Part shown: positions 43,001-55,800 of the stretch, piece by piece
Layout: every line of letters begins with the position of its first letter
Position numbering within the stretch: position 1 is the first letter of the stretch
Assembly: GCF_027942865.1 (NCBI RefSeq)
Contig: NC_134511.1
Coordinates: 220,392-284,391, forward strand
DNA from: Odontesthes bonariensis
Taxonomy: Eukaryota > Chordata > Actinopteri > Atheriniformes > Atherinopsidae
Direction: 5' to 3'
Length of the DNA: 64,000 nucleotides
Translations under genes and position numbers: made by a program
Notes under the pieces: generated by a model
What the model was told of the DNA's origin: nothing
The model's database searches: none
What the model saw: the letters and a program-made list of their open reading frames with translations, nothing else

Positions 43001-46000
43001 TGTCTGGTTCTGATTCTCTGGTTTTGATTGTCTGGTTCTGATTCTCTGGTTTTGATTGTCTGGTTCTGATTCTCTGGTTCTGATTGTCTGGTTCTGATTG
43101 TCTGGTTCTGATTCTCTGGTTCTGATTGTCTGGTTCTGATTGTCTGGTTCTGATTGTCTGGTTCTGATTCTCTGGTTTTGATTGTCTGGTTCTGATTGTC
43201 TGGTTCTGATTGTCTGGTTCTGATCCTCTGGTTCTGATTGTCTGGTTCTGATCCTCTGGTTCTGATTCTCTGGTTCTGATTCTCTGGTTCTGATTCTCTG
43301 GTTCTGATTCTTTGAACCAGGTCCATCTGAATGATGAGAATATAAAAATAATTTATGGGACGCCGGTCAGCTCAGTGGGTTGAGCAGCTGTCCCATATAC
43401 GGAGGCCCTCGACCCAGCCTACCCCCTGGTTCAGGCCCGCCTTTCATTTATACTCATTTTACGCTTCGGGCCTGTCATTTTTATGCATTTTTAATTTTTG
43501 TCGTCATTTTATGCTGGTGAAATGACCGAATGGTTTGGGTTCACACATTATTTCCTTCAGATATTTAGTGTAAAATGACTAAAAGGTCAAAGTTGTGCAA
43601 GAAGCCTCAAAGCTGCACAGTCTGAGTTTGCTGCTTCACATTTTCTCCAAACTGGTTTTTCTCTGGTTACAGTCGGCGTAAAGAATAGCATCAGAGTCTT
43701 CCAGCGGTGCATGTAAGCATGTTGTACTCTTTGGTGTGATAAATATATCTTTATCCCAGTTCTGTTTTATACGTCACAGCAAGGAAATTTTATAGATTTG
43801 TTTGAATTACCATAAGTTTACCTTGTACTTGACTTGTAAAAGTCCCTAAAAGTTCCTCTAGGTTGTTCAGTTCATAGATTCCTCACCAAAACACACATTC
43901 CTTTAATTCAATTCAATTCAATTCATTTTTATTTATATAGCGCCAAATACAACAAATGTCATCTCAAGGCACTTAGATAATAAGTCCAATTCAAGCCAAT
44001 TGGATTTCAATTCATTGTAATCATAATTATTCATAAAATAATCCAATTCGTTCATATAGAGCCAATTCAAAAACAATTTCCTAGCTAAGAAAACCAACAG
44101 ATTGCACTGAAAACTTTTTCTTTTTCGGTCCAATCTCCCGTTTAATACATCTTTATTTGTTTGTTTTTCCTTTAATATCTTAACAATAAAACATTTTAAG
44201 TCCAGCGGTGATACAGACTGAAGCTTAAATCCCTGTTGAAGCTTCGGTTGCTGTAAGGACAGAAAGAGGCTGAGGAAACTCGTGTTTTTTCTTGGTGTGG
44301 TCTTCAGTCAGCAGGAAGATTTATGTTCCTCAGCTTCATGCTGAGCTCTTATTGAAGCTCTAAGCTTTACATCTCAGGCTGTTAGAGTAAAAACAAGGCG
44401 AGCCGTGGTTTATTGCCTAGTCTTCTTTATATTCTTTATACTCAACACTTTAGCTACTCTGCAGAGATGCTACCCAGCAGAGTGTCACCCCAACCAAAAC
44501 CAATGAAGGAGAACGTTGGCGTCTGTAGTCTTAATGACTCCTAAGTCAAGTAAAAACAGGTCAATCCCCCAATCTAGATCAGTTCCAGATTGAGTCTGAA
44601 TCTAAGACCAAGGCCAGAGCCCAATTCTTCCCCTTGGCCCTCTTCTTTTAGGGACTAAGGAGTCATCCATCCATCCAACACCCTGGTTAAAGGGATAAAA
44701 GACAGATTCTCCTTGACTCCTAAAAGGGAATTAGCATCTTTTTCCTGCAGATTGGAAGGCCAAAGAGGAGAATTGGGTTTGGGCCTGGTTCATGTCTGTA
44801 GAGAATATTCTGTGGACTCACCACCAGCCTCTGTGGGCCGCCGTCTTGGTTGTCCTGGCGCTGGTTGTCCTGGCGCTGGTTGTCCTGGCGCAGGTTGTCC
44901 TGGCGCTGGTGGTCCTGGCGCTGGTTGTCCTGGCGCTGGTTGTCCTGGCGCTGGTTGTCCTGGCGCCGGTTGTCCTGGCGCTGATTGTCCTGGCGCCGGT
45001 TGTCCTGGCGATGGTCGTTGGCGTACAGCGCTGACGTGCAGTAGTTGGCGTGGGCCGAGTCGAGGCTGAGGGGCCGACCGGCGGCCCGGCCGTGGTGGGT
45101 CCAGGCTTTGGGTCCAGTTGAGGAGGAGTTGGGGCCGTTGGACTGGTAGGTTGTGGTGCCGGTGCTGTTGGTGTGGGTCGGGTCGGTATCTGAGTCTGGA
45201 GTCCTTCTGCGGTCAGCTGCAAGCAGAAAACCACCATCATCATCATCATCACCTACGGCATCGTCCCAGGACCAGGCGGTGGTCTTCCAGAACATCTCAA
45301 CGGTCCTCAGTCCGGACTGAACCAAAGAGAACACGACTGGGCTCAAGCAGATCCACAGGTTCTACAGAACAGCCGGTCCAGCATCCAGTCTCTGTTAGGA
45401 TACCAGGAAACCAACAGCCGGCAGGGACCGAGACCCGAACAGGAAGCTCAGACCCAAACAGGAAGCTCAGACCCGAACAGGAAGCTCAGACCCGAACAGG
45501 AAGCTCAGGGACCGAGACCCGAACAGGAAGCTCAGGGACCGAGACCCGAACAGGAACCTCAGGGACTGAGACCCGAACAGGAAGCTCAGACCAGAACCGG
45601 ACCTGCAAAGCCTTCACAGCATGGGTCTGTACAGGTCCAACATGACGGTGTGCAGGCAGGAAGAAGCAGAAACCCAAAGAGTTTGTCCAGAATCAGAACC
45701 AGATCTGCTCTATAAGTCCTGGACCAAGGGGGGCCGGCGGTCCTGCTGCTGACACACAGCCAGATAAGTCCTGGACCCGGGCGGGCCGGCGGTCCTGCTG
45801 CTGACACACAGCCAGATAAGTCCTGGACCCAGGGGGGCCGGCGGTCCTGCTGCTGACACACAGCCGGATAAGTCCTGGACCCGGGCGGGCTGGCGGTCCT
45901 GCTGCTGACACACAGCCAGATAAGTCCTGGACCCAGGGGGGCCGGCGGTCCTGCTGCTGACACACAGCCAGATAAGTCCTGGACCCGGGCGGGCCGGCGG

Positions 46001-49000
46001 TCCTGCTGCTGACACACAGCCAGATAAGTCCTGGACCCGGGCGGGCCGGCGGTCCTGCTGCTGACACACAGCCAGATAAGTCCTGGACCCGGGCGGGCCG
46101 GCGGTCCTGCTGCTGACACACAGCCAGATAAGTCCTGGACCCGGGCGGGCCGGCGGTCCTGCTGCTGACACACAGCCAGATAAGTCCTGGACCCGGGCGG
46201 GCCGGCGGTCCTGCTGCTGACACACAGCCAGATAAGTCCTGGACCCAGGGGGGCCGGCGGTCCTGCTGCTGACACACAGCCAGATAAGTCCTGGACCCGG
46301 GCGGGCCGGCGGTCCTGCTGCTGACACACAGCCAGATAAGTCCTGGACCCGGGCGGGCCGGCGGTCCTGCTGCTGACACACAGCCAGATAAGTCCTGGAC
46401 CCAGGGGGGCCGGCGGTCCTGCTGCTGACACACAGCCAGATAAATCCTGGACCCGGGCGGGCCGGCGGTCCTGCTGCTGACACACAGCCAGATAAGTCCT
46501 GGACCCGGGCGGGCCAGCGGTCCTGCTGCTGACACACAGCCAGATAAGTCCTGGACCCGGGCGGGCCGGCGGTCCTGCTGCTGACACACAGCCAGATAAG
46601 TCCTGGACCCGGGCGGGCCGGCGGTCCTGCTGCTGACACACAGCCAGATAAGTCCTGGACCCAGGGGGGCCGGCGGTCCTGCTGCTGACACACAGCCAGA
46701 TAAGTCCTGGACCCGGGCGGGCCGGCGGTCCTGCTGCTGACACACAGCCAGATAAGTCCTGGACCCGGGCGGGCCGGCGGTCCTGCTGCTGACACACAGC
46801 CAGCAGCCCGTCTGATCTTCTTCTTCTGTGGTGCCGCTCGCTCGCTCTCTCTCTGCCGTCGGGGCAAACGAGTGTCAGATCTCAGTGTGATGTCAGAGGG
46901 AGAGAGGGGCGGGCGAGGGACCTGAGCACGGAGGCATTGTGAGGGTCACATGGTTACGGGGCTGCTTCTCATTACCATGGTAACCGTGTGGACCCCCAGA
47001 GGGAGAGTGAGTGGGCCCCCCCCCCACCGCTCTAAATATAGACGAACGTATAGATTTACACGAAGAAGAGAGATAACGAGTTCAAACGAGTTCAAAGCCT
47101 CATCAGCGAGTAGAAACCACGGTTCTGACCCAGAGTCCTGACCCAGAGTCCTGACCCAGAGTCCTGACCCAGAGTCCTGACCCAGAGTCCTGAACCAGAG
47201 TCCTGACCCCAAAGTCCTGACCCAGAGTCCTGACCCCAAAGTCCTGACCCAGAGTCCTGACCCAGAGTCCTGACCCAGAGTGCTGAACCAGAGTCCTGAA
47301 CCAGAGTCCTGACCCAGAGTCCTGAACCCAGAGTCCTGACCCAGAGTCCTGAACCAGAGTCCTGAGTCCTGACCCAGAGTCCTGAGTCCTGACCCAGAGT
47401 CCTGACCCAGAGTCCTGAGTCCTGACCCAGAGTCCTGACCCAGAGTCCTGACCCAGAGTCCTGGACCAGAGTCCTGACCCAGAGTCCTGACCCAGAGTCC
47501 TGAACCAGAGTCCTGAACCAGAGTCCTGACCCAGAGTCCTGAACCAGCGTCCTGACCCAGTGTCCTGACCCAGAGTCCTGACTCAGAGTCCTGACCCAGA
47601 GTCCTGACCCAGAGTCCTGAACCAGAGTTCTGACCCAGAGTCCTGAGTCCTGATCCAAAATCCTGATCCAGAGTCCTGACCCAGAGTCCAGAGTCCTGAC
47701 TCAGAGTCCTGACCCAGAGTCCAGAGTCCTGACCCAGAGTCCTGAACCAGAGTCCTGAGTCCTGATCCAAAATCCTGATCCAGAGTTCAGACAGGAGCTG
47801 AGAGATGCATCTGGACCTTGAGCTGATTCATTGGCTCAGAAACTTTGTTGCGTTCGACTTTCACGACAGAGAGATAGGTAGGTAGGTAGGTAGGTAGGTA
47901 GATAGGTAGGTAGGTAGGTAGATAGGAAGGAAGGAGGGAAGAAAGGAAGGAAGGAAGGAAGGTAGGTAGAAAGGAAGGTAGGTAGATAGGTAGGTAGGAA
48001 GGAAGGTAGGTAGGTAGGTAGGTAGGTAGGAAGGAAGGAAGGAAGGTAGGTAGGTAGGTAGGTAGGTAGGTAGATAGGAAGGTAGGTAGGTAGATAGGAA
48101 GGAAGGAGGGAAGGAAGGAAGGAAGGAAGGAAGGAAGGTAGAAAGGAAGGTAGGTAGGTAGGTAGGTAGGTAGATAGGTAGATAAGAAGGTAGGTAGGTA
48201 GATAGGAAGGAAGGAGGGAAGGAAGGAAGGAAGGAAGGAAGGAAGGAAGGTAGGTAGAAAGGAAGGTAGGTAGACAGGTAGGTAGGTAGGAAGGTAGGTA
48301 GGTAGATAGGAAGGAAGGAGGGAAGGAAGGAAGGAAGGAAGGAAGGAAGGTAGGTAGGTAGGTAGGTAGGTAGGTAGGTAGGTAGATAGGTAGATAAGAA
48401 GGTAGGTAGGTAGATAGGAAGGAAGGAGGGAAGGAAGGAAGGAAGGAAGGAAGGAAGGAAGGAAGGTAGGTAGAAAGGAAGGTAGGTAGACAGGTAGGTA
48501 GGAAGGAAGGTAGGTAGGTAGGTAGGTAGGTAGGTAGATAGGAAGGAAGGAAGGTAGGTAGGTAGATAGATGGGTAGGTAGGTGGATAAGAAGGTAGGTA
48601 GGTAGGTAGGTAGGTAGGTAGGTAGGTAGGTAGATAAGAAGGTAGGTAGGTAGATAGGAAGGAAGGAGGGAAGGAAGGAAGGAAGGAAGGTAGGTAGAAA
48701 GGAAGGTAGGTAGATAGGTAGGTAGGAAGGAAGTTAGGTAGGTAGGTAGGTAGATAGGTAGGTAGGAAGGAAGGTAGGTAGGTAGGAAGGTAGGTAGGTA
48801 GGTAGGTAGGTAGGAAGGTAGGTAGGTAGGTAGGTAGGTAGGTAGATAGGTAGATAAGAAGGTAGGTAGGTAGATAGGAAGGAAGGTAGGTAGGAAGGAA
48901 GGTAGGTAGGTAGGTAGGAAGGAAGGTAGGTAGGTAGGTAGGTAGGTAGGAAGGTAGGTAGGTAGGTAGGTAGGTAGATAGGAAGGAAGGAGGGAAGGAA

Positions 49001-52000
49001 GGAAGGAAGGAAGGTAGGTAGAAAGGAAGGTAGGTAGATAGGTAGGTAGGAAGGAAGGTAGGTAGATAGGTAGGTAGGAAGGAAGTTAGGTAGGTAGGTA
49101 GATAGGAAGGAAGGAGGGAAGGAAGGAAGGAAGGAAGGTAGGTAGAAAGGAAGGTAGGTAGATAGGTAGGTAGGAAGGAAGGTAGGTAGGTAGGTAGGTA
49201 GGTAGGTAGGTAGGTAGGTAGGTAGGTAGATAAGAAGGTAGGTAGGTAGATAGGAAGGAAGGAAGGTAGGTAGGTAGATAGATAGGTAGGTAGGTGGATA
49301 AGAAGGTAGGTAGGTAGGAAGGTAGGTAGATAGGAAGGTAGGTAGGTAGGAAGAAAGGAAGGAAGGAAGGAAGGAAGGAAGGTAGGTAGGTAGGTAGGTA
49401 GATAGGAAGGAAGGAAGGAAGGAAGGAAGGAAGGAAGGAAGGTAGGTAGGTAGGTAGGTAGGTAGGTAGGTAGGTAGGTAGGTAGGTAGGTAGGTAGGTA
49501 GGTAGGTAGGTAGATGGGAAGGAAGGAAGGAAGGAAGGTAGGTAGGTAGGTAGGTAGATAGGAAGGAAGGAAGGAAGGAAGGAAGGAAGGAAGGAAGGAA
49601 GGAAGGAAGGAAGGAAGGTAGGTAGGTAGATAGGAAGGAAGGTAGGTAGGTAGAAAGGAAGGTAGGTAGGTAGGTAGGTAGGAAGGAAGGTAGGTAGGTA
49701 GGTAGATGGGAAGGTAGGTAGGTAGATAGGAAGGAAGGAGGGAAGGAAGGAAGGAAGGAAGGAAGGAAGGAAGGAAGGTAGAAAGGAAGGTAGGTAGATA
49801 GGTAGGTAGGAAGGAAGGTAGGTAGGTAGGTAGGTAGGTAGGTAGGTAGATAGGTAGATAAGAAGGTAGGTAGGTAGATAGGAAGGAAGGAGGGAAGGAA
49901 GGAAGGAAGGAAGGAAGGAAGGAAGGAAGGTAGGTAGATAGGTAGGTAGGTAGGAAGGAAGGTAGGTAGGTAGGTAGGTAGGTAGGTAGGTAGGTAGATA
50001 GGAAGGAAGGAAGGTAGGTAGGTAGATAGATAGGTAGGTAGGTGGATAAGAAGGTAGGTAGGTAGGTAGGTAGGTAGGTAGGTAGGTAGGTAGATAAGAA
50101 GGTAGGTAGGTAGATAGGAAGGAAGGAGGGAAGGAAGGAAGGAAGGTAGGTAGGTAGAAAGGAAGGTAGGTAGATAGGTAGGTAGGTAGGTAGGTAGGTA
50201 GATAAGAAGGTAGGTAGGTAGGTAGGTAGATAAGAAGGTAGGTAGGTAGATAGGAAGGAAGGAGGGAAGGAAGGAAGGAAGGTAGGTAGGTAGAAAGGAA
50301 GGTAGGTAGATAGGTAGGTAGGAAGGAAGTTAGGTAGGTAGGTAGGTAGGTAGGTAGGTAGGTAGGTAGGTAGGTAGGTAGGTAGGTAGGTAGGTAGATA
50401 GATAGGTAGGTAGGTGGATAAGAAGGTAGGTAGGTAGGTAGGTAGGTAGGTAGGTAGGTAGGTAGATAGATAGGTAGGTAGGTGGATAAGAAGGTAGGTA
50501 GGTAGGAAGGTAGGTAGGTAGGTAGGTAGGTAGATAGATAGGTAGGTAGGTGGATAAGAAGGTAGGTAGGTAGGTAGGTAGGTAGGTAGGTAGGTAGGTA
50601 GATAAGAAGGTAGGTAGGTAGATAGGAAGGAAGGAGGGAAGGAAGGAAGGAAGGTAGGTAGGTAGAAAGGAAGGTAGGTAGATAGGTAGGTAGGAAGGAA
50701 GTTAGGTAGGTAGGTAGGTAGGTAGGTAGGTAGGTAGGTAGGTAGATAGGTAGGTAGGAAGGAAGGTAGGTAGGTAGGTAGGTAGGTAGGTAGGTAGGTA
50801 GGTAGGTAGGTAGGTAGATAGGTAGATAAGAAGGTAGGTAGGTAGATAGGAAGGAAGGAGGGAAGGAAGGAAGGAAGGAAGGTAGGTAGAAAGGAAGGTA
50901 GGTAGATAGGTAGGTAGGAAGGAAGGTAGGTAGATAGGTAGGTAGGAAGGAAGTTAGGTAGGTAGGTAGGTAGGTAGGTAGATAGGAAGGAAGGAGGGAA
51001 GGAAGGAAGGAAGGAAGGAAGGTAGGTAGAAAGGAAGGTAGGTAGGTAGGAAGGAAGGTAGGTAGGTAGGTAGGTAGGTAGGTAGATAAGAAGGTAGGTA
51101 GGTAGATAGGAAGGAAGGAAGGTAGGTAGGTAGATAGATAGGTAGGTAGGTGGATAAGAAGGTAGGTAGGTAGGAAGGTAGGTAGATAGGAAGGTAGGTA
51201 GGTAGGAAGAAAGGAAGGAAGGAAGGAAGGAAGGAAGGAAGGAAGGAAGGAAGGTAGGTAGGTAGGTAGATAGGAAGGAAGGAAGGAAGGAAGGAAGGAA
51301 GGAAGGAAGGAAGGAAGGTAGGTAGGTAGGTAGGTAGGTAGGTAGGTAGGTAGGTAGGTAGGTAGGTAGAAAGGAAGGTAGGTAGATAGGTAGATAGGTA
51401 GATAGGAAGGAAGGAAGGAAGGTAGGTAGGTAGATAGGAAGGAAGGTAGGTAGGTAGGAAGGAAGGTAGGTAGGTAGGTAGATGGGAAGGAAGGAAGGAA
51501 GGTAGGTAGGTAGGTAGGTAGGTAGGTAGGTAGGTAGGTAGGTAGATAAGAAGGTAGGTAGGTAGATAGGAAGGAAGGAAGGTAGGTAGGTAGGTAGGTA
51601 GGTAGAAAGGAAGGTAGGTAGGTAGGTAGGTAGGTAGGTAGGTAGATAGGTAGGTAGATAGGAAGGTAGGTAGGTAGGAAGGAAGGTAGGTAGGTAGGTA
51701 GATGGGAAGGAAGGAAGGTAGGTAGGTAGATAGGAAGGAAGGAAGGAAGGAAGGTAGGTAGGTAGATAGGAAGGAAGGTAGGTAGGAAGGAAGGTAGGTA
51801 GGTAGGTAGGTAGGAAGGAAGGTAGGTAGGTAGGTAGATGGGAAGGAAGGAAGGAAGGAAGGAAGGTAGGTAGGTAGGTAGGAAGGAAGGTAGGTAGGTA
51901 GAAAGGAAGGTAGGTAGATAGGTAGATAGGAAGGTAGGTAGATAGGAAGGAAGGTAGGTAGGTAGGTAGGAAGGAAGGTAGGTAGGTAGGTAGATGGGAA

Positions 52001-52541
52001 GGAAGGAAGGAAGGAAGGTAGGTAGGTAGGTAGGTAGGTAGATAAGAAGGAAGGTAGGTAGGTAGGTAGGTAGGTAGGTAGGTAGATAAGAAGGAAGGTA
52101 GGTAGGTAGGTAGGTAGGTAGGTAGGTAGAAAGGAAGGTAGGTAGATAGGTAGATAGGAAGGAAGGAAGGAAGGAAGGAAGGTAGGTAGGTAGGTAGGTA
52201 GGTAGGTAGGTAGGTAGAAAGGAAGGTAGGTAGATAGGTAGATAGGAAGGAAGGAAGGAAGGTAGGTAGGTAGATAGGAAGGAAGGTAGGTAGGTAGGTA
52301 GGAAGGAAGGTAGGTAGGTAGGTAGATGGGAAGGAAGGAAGGAAGGTAAGTAGGTAGGTAGGTAGATAAGAAGGTAGGTAGGTAGATAGGAAGGAAGGAA
52401 GGAAGGAAGGAAGGAAGGAAGGAAGGAAGGAAGGTAGGTAGGTAGGTAGGTAGGTAGGTAGGTAGAAAGGAAGGAAGGTAGGTAGGTAGGTAGGTAGAAA
52501 GGAAGGAAGGTAGGTAGGTAGGTAGGTAGGTAGGTAGATAT

Positions 52542-52577
<36 letters not shown>

Positions 52578-52777
52578 GAAGGTAGGTAGGTAGGTAGGTA
52601 GATATATAGATAGATAAATAGATAGATAGATAGATAGATAGATAGGAAGGTAGGTAGGTAGGTAGATAGAAAGGAAGGAAGGAAGGTAGGTAGGTAGGTA
52701 GGAAGGAAGGTAGGTAGGTAGGTAGGTAGGTAGGTAGATAGGAAGGTAGGTAGGTAGGTAGATATATAGATAGATAA

Positions 52778-52813
<36 letters not shown>

Positions 52814-55800
52814 GAAGGTAGGTAGGTAGGTAGATAGAAAGGAAGGAAGGTAGGTAGGTAGGTAGGTAGGTAGGTAGGTAGGTAGGTAGGTAGGTAGGTA
52901 GGTAGGTAGGTAGGTAGGTAGATGGATAGACAAATAGATAGATAGATGCAATTTCTTGTGTGTGTATTTGTCTTATTTACCGAGACTGTATGTATATATA
53001 TCTATATCTATAGATATATATATGTAGTGTATGTATATACACACATTTCCAACAGAAGAAGTTTTATGTACATTTATGTGCCGGAGTCCACTCGCATATA
53101 GTCAAAGAGGTTATTGCTGCTCAGCACACAAAGCTTAAATGAAGCTTCTCTGCAGAGTGAACCAAAGTGGCCGAAATGATGAAACAAAACAAACCAGATC
53201 TTACAGGTTTGGGGCCGGTGGTGGTACACACTATTCTGTAGGAAATATTTCATTTCTTCCTAAAAGCTCTCCATAGCTGCTGCCGATCACCGAGAAAAAA
53301 ACTCCGACGCACAGCGCCTAGTTACGGTTACTATGGCTACTACAGCCAATCACAATGTGCTCCCATTCAAGCGGCCATATTGTGTGACGTAATCAGCAGA
53401 CGACGGAACCCGAGCCGATCTGGTACCTACAGCGTTCTTAAGGAAGGGACACAGGGAGAAAAGGCTGAGCTGTGCCAAAGGACACAAGAAGTGGGCTGAA
53501 AATCCTGGGTTTCAGTTTCAGAGAATACGCTGCTTCCTGTATTACTTTAAATCTGTAGAGAAAAGGAGGCCTGGCTCACATTTCTTTACAGATTTCTGTG
53601 GATCAATGAGGATCCTGATCGATCACCTTCAGTTCCACATCTGTCGGGTTTAATGGACCTGCAGAAACCAGCAGCTTCCAGCTGTTTAATCCCCCCAAAG
53701 TGGTCTTCAGTTTTCTGCTCACGACTCATCCAACAGACGCACAGTGTGCCGGCCTACTCACCCAGAACAACGGCCATCATCGCTGACATACTTTTCTGCC
53801 TCGCTGCTTTGTTCTTCCAACAGAAACCTCATGAGCTGCTCTATGATTCATGCTGTAAACTCTGAGCTGCTCTATGATTCATGCCGTATACTCTGAGCTG
53901 CTCTGTGATTCATGCTGTAAACTCTGAGCTGCTCTGTGATTCACGCTGTAAACTCTGAGCTGCTCTATGATTCATCCTGTAAACTCTGAGCTGCTCTGTG
54001 ATTCATGCCGTAAACTCTGAGCTGCTCTATGATTCATTTTGTAAACTCTGAGCTGCTCTATGATTCATGCTGTAAACTCTGAGCTGCTCTGTGATTCATG
54101 CCGTAAACTCTGAGCTGCTCTATGATTCATGCTGTAAACTCTGAGCTGCTCTGTGATTCACGTTGTAAACTCTGAGCTGCTCTATGATTCATGCCGTAAA
54201 CTCTGAGCTGCTCTATGATTCATGCCGTAAACTCTGAGCTGCTCTATGATTCATGCCGTAAACTCTGAGCTGCTCTATGATTCATGCCGTATACTCTGAG
54301 CTGCTCTATGATTCACGCTGTAAACTCTGAGCTGCTCTATGATTCACGCTGTAAACTCTGAGCTGCTCTATGATTCACGCTGTAAACTCTGAGCTGCTCT
54401 ATGATTCATTTTGTAAACTCTGAGCTGCTCTGTGATTCATGCCGTAAACTCTGAGCTGCTCTATGATTCATTTTGTAAACTCTGAGCTGCTCTATGATTC
54501 ATGCTGTAAACTCTGAGCTGCTCTGTGATTCATGCCGTAAACTCTGAGCTGCTCTATGATTCATGCTGTAAACTCTGAGCTGCTCTGTGATTCACGTTGT
54601 AAACTCTGAGCTGCTCTATGATTCATGCCGTAAACTCTGAGCTGCTCTATGATTCATGCCGTAAACTCTGAGCTGCTCTATGATTCATGCTGTAAACTCT
54701 GAGCTGCTCTGTGATTCATGCTGTAAACTCTGAGCTGCTCTGTGATTCATGCCGTAAACTCTGAGCTGCTCTATGATTCATGCTGTAAACTCTGAGCTGC
54801 TCTATGATTCACGCTGTAAACTCTGAGCTGCTCTATGATTCACGCTGTAAACTCTGAGCTGCTCTATGATTCATGCTGTAAACTCTGAGCTGCTCTATGA
54901 TTCATGCTGTAAACTCTGAGCTGCTCTATAATTCACGCTGTAAACTCTGAGCTGCTCTATAATTCACGCTGTAAACTCTGAGCTGCTCTATGAATCACGC
55001 TGTAAACTCTGAGCTGCTCTATGATTCACGCTGTAAACTCTGAGCTGCTCTATAATTCACGCTGTAAACTCTGAGCTGCTCTGTGATTCACGCTGTAAAC
55101 TCTGAGCTGCTCTGTGATTCATGCTGTAAACTCTGAGCTGCTCTATGATTCATGCCGTAAACTCTGAGCTGCTCTGTGATTCATGCTGTAAACTCTGAGC
55201 TGCTCTATGATTCACGCTGTAAACTCTGAGCTGCTCTATGATTCATGCTGTAAACTCTGAGCTGCTCTATGATTCATGCTGTAAACTCTGAGCTGCTCTA
55301 TGATTCACGCTGTAAACTCTGAGCTGCTCTGTGATTCACGCTGTAAACTCTGAGCTGCTCTATGATTCATGCTGTAAACTCTGAGCTGCTCTATGATTCA
55401 CGCTGTAAACTCTGAGCTGCTCTATGATTCACGCTGTAAACTCTGAGCTGCTCTGTGATTCATGCTGTAAACTCTGAGCTGCTCTGTGATTCATGCTGTA
55501 AACTCTGAGCTGATCTGTGATTCACGCTGTAAACTCTGAGCTGCTCTGTGAATCATGCCGTAAACTCTGAGCTGCTCTATGATTCATGCTGTAAACTCTG
55601 AGCTGCTCTATGATTCATGCTGTAAACTCTGAGCTGCTCTGTGGTTCATGCTGTAAACTCTGAGCTGCTCTGTGGTTCACGCTGTAAACTCTGAGCTGCT
55701 CTATGATTCATGCTGTAAACTCTGAGCTGCTCTGTGATTCATGCTGTAAACTCTGAGCTGCTCTGTGATTCACGCTGTAAACTCTGAGCTGCTCTGTGAT

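Noticed and set aside
45217..45346. Upstream extension of the rgs3 linker exon (VEMFWKTTAWSWDDAVGDDDDD)
   Set aside because: It looks protein-like, but the TTTTCTGCTTGCAG acceptor at 45217 gives the phase required by the flanking exons. The extension would need another acceptor whose phase does not fit.
45586..46867. Three overlapping minus-strand frames of 350-403 codons (CVSSRTAGPP, CQQQDRRPARVQD)
   Set aside because: 52-bp repeat lacking stops; all three frames stay open, which a real gene would not do.
50954..52951. 665-codon minus-strand frame rich in YLPTYLPS
   Set aside because: Pure tetranucleotide repeat with no stop in that frame; not a protein.
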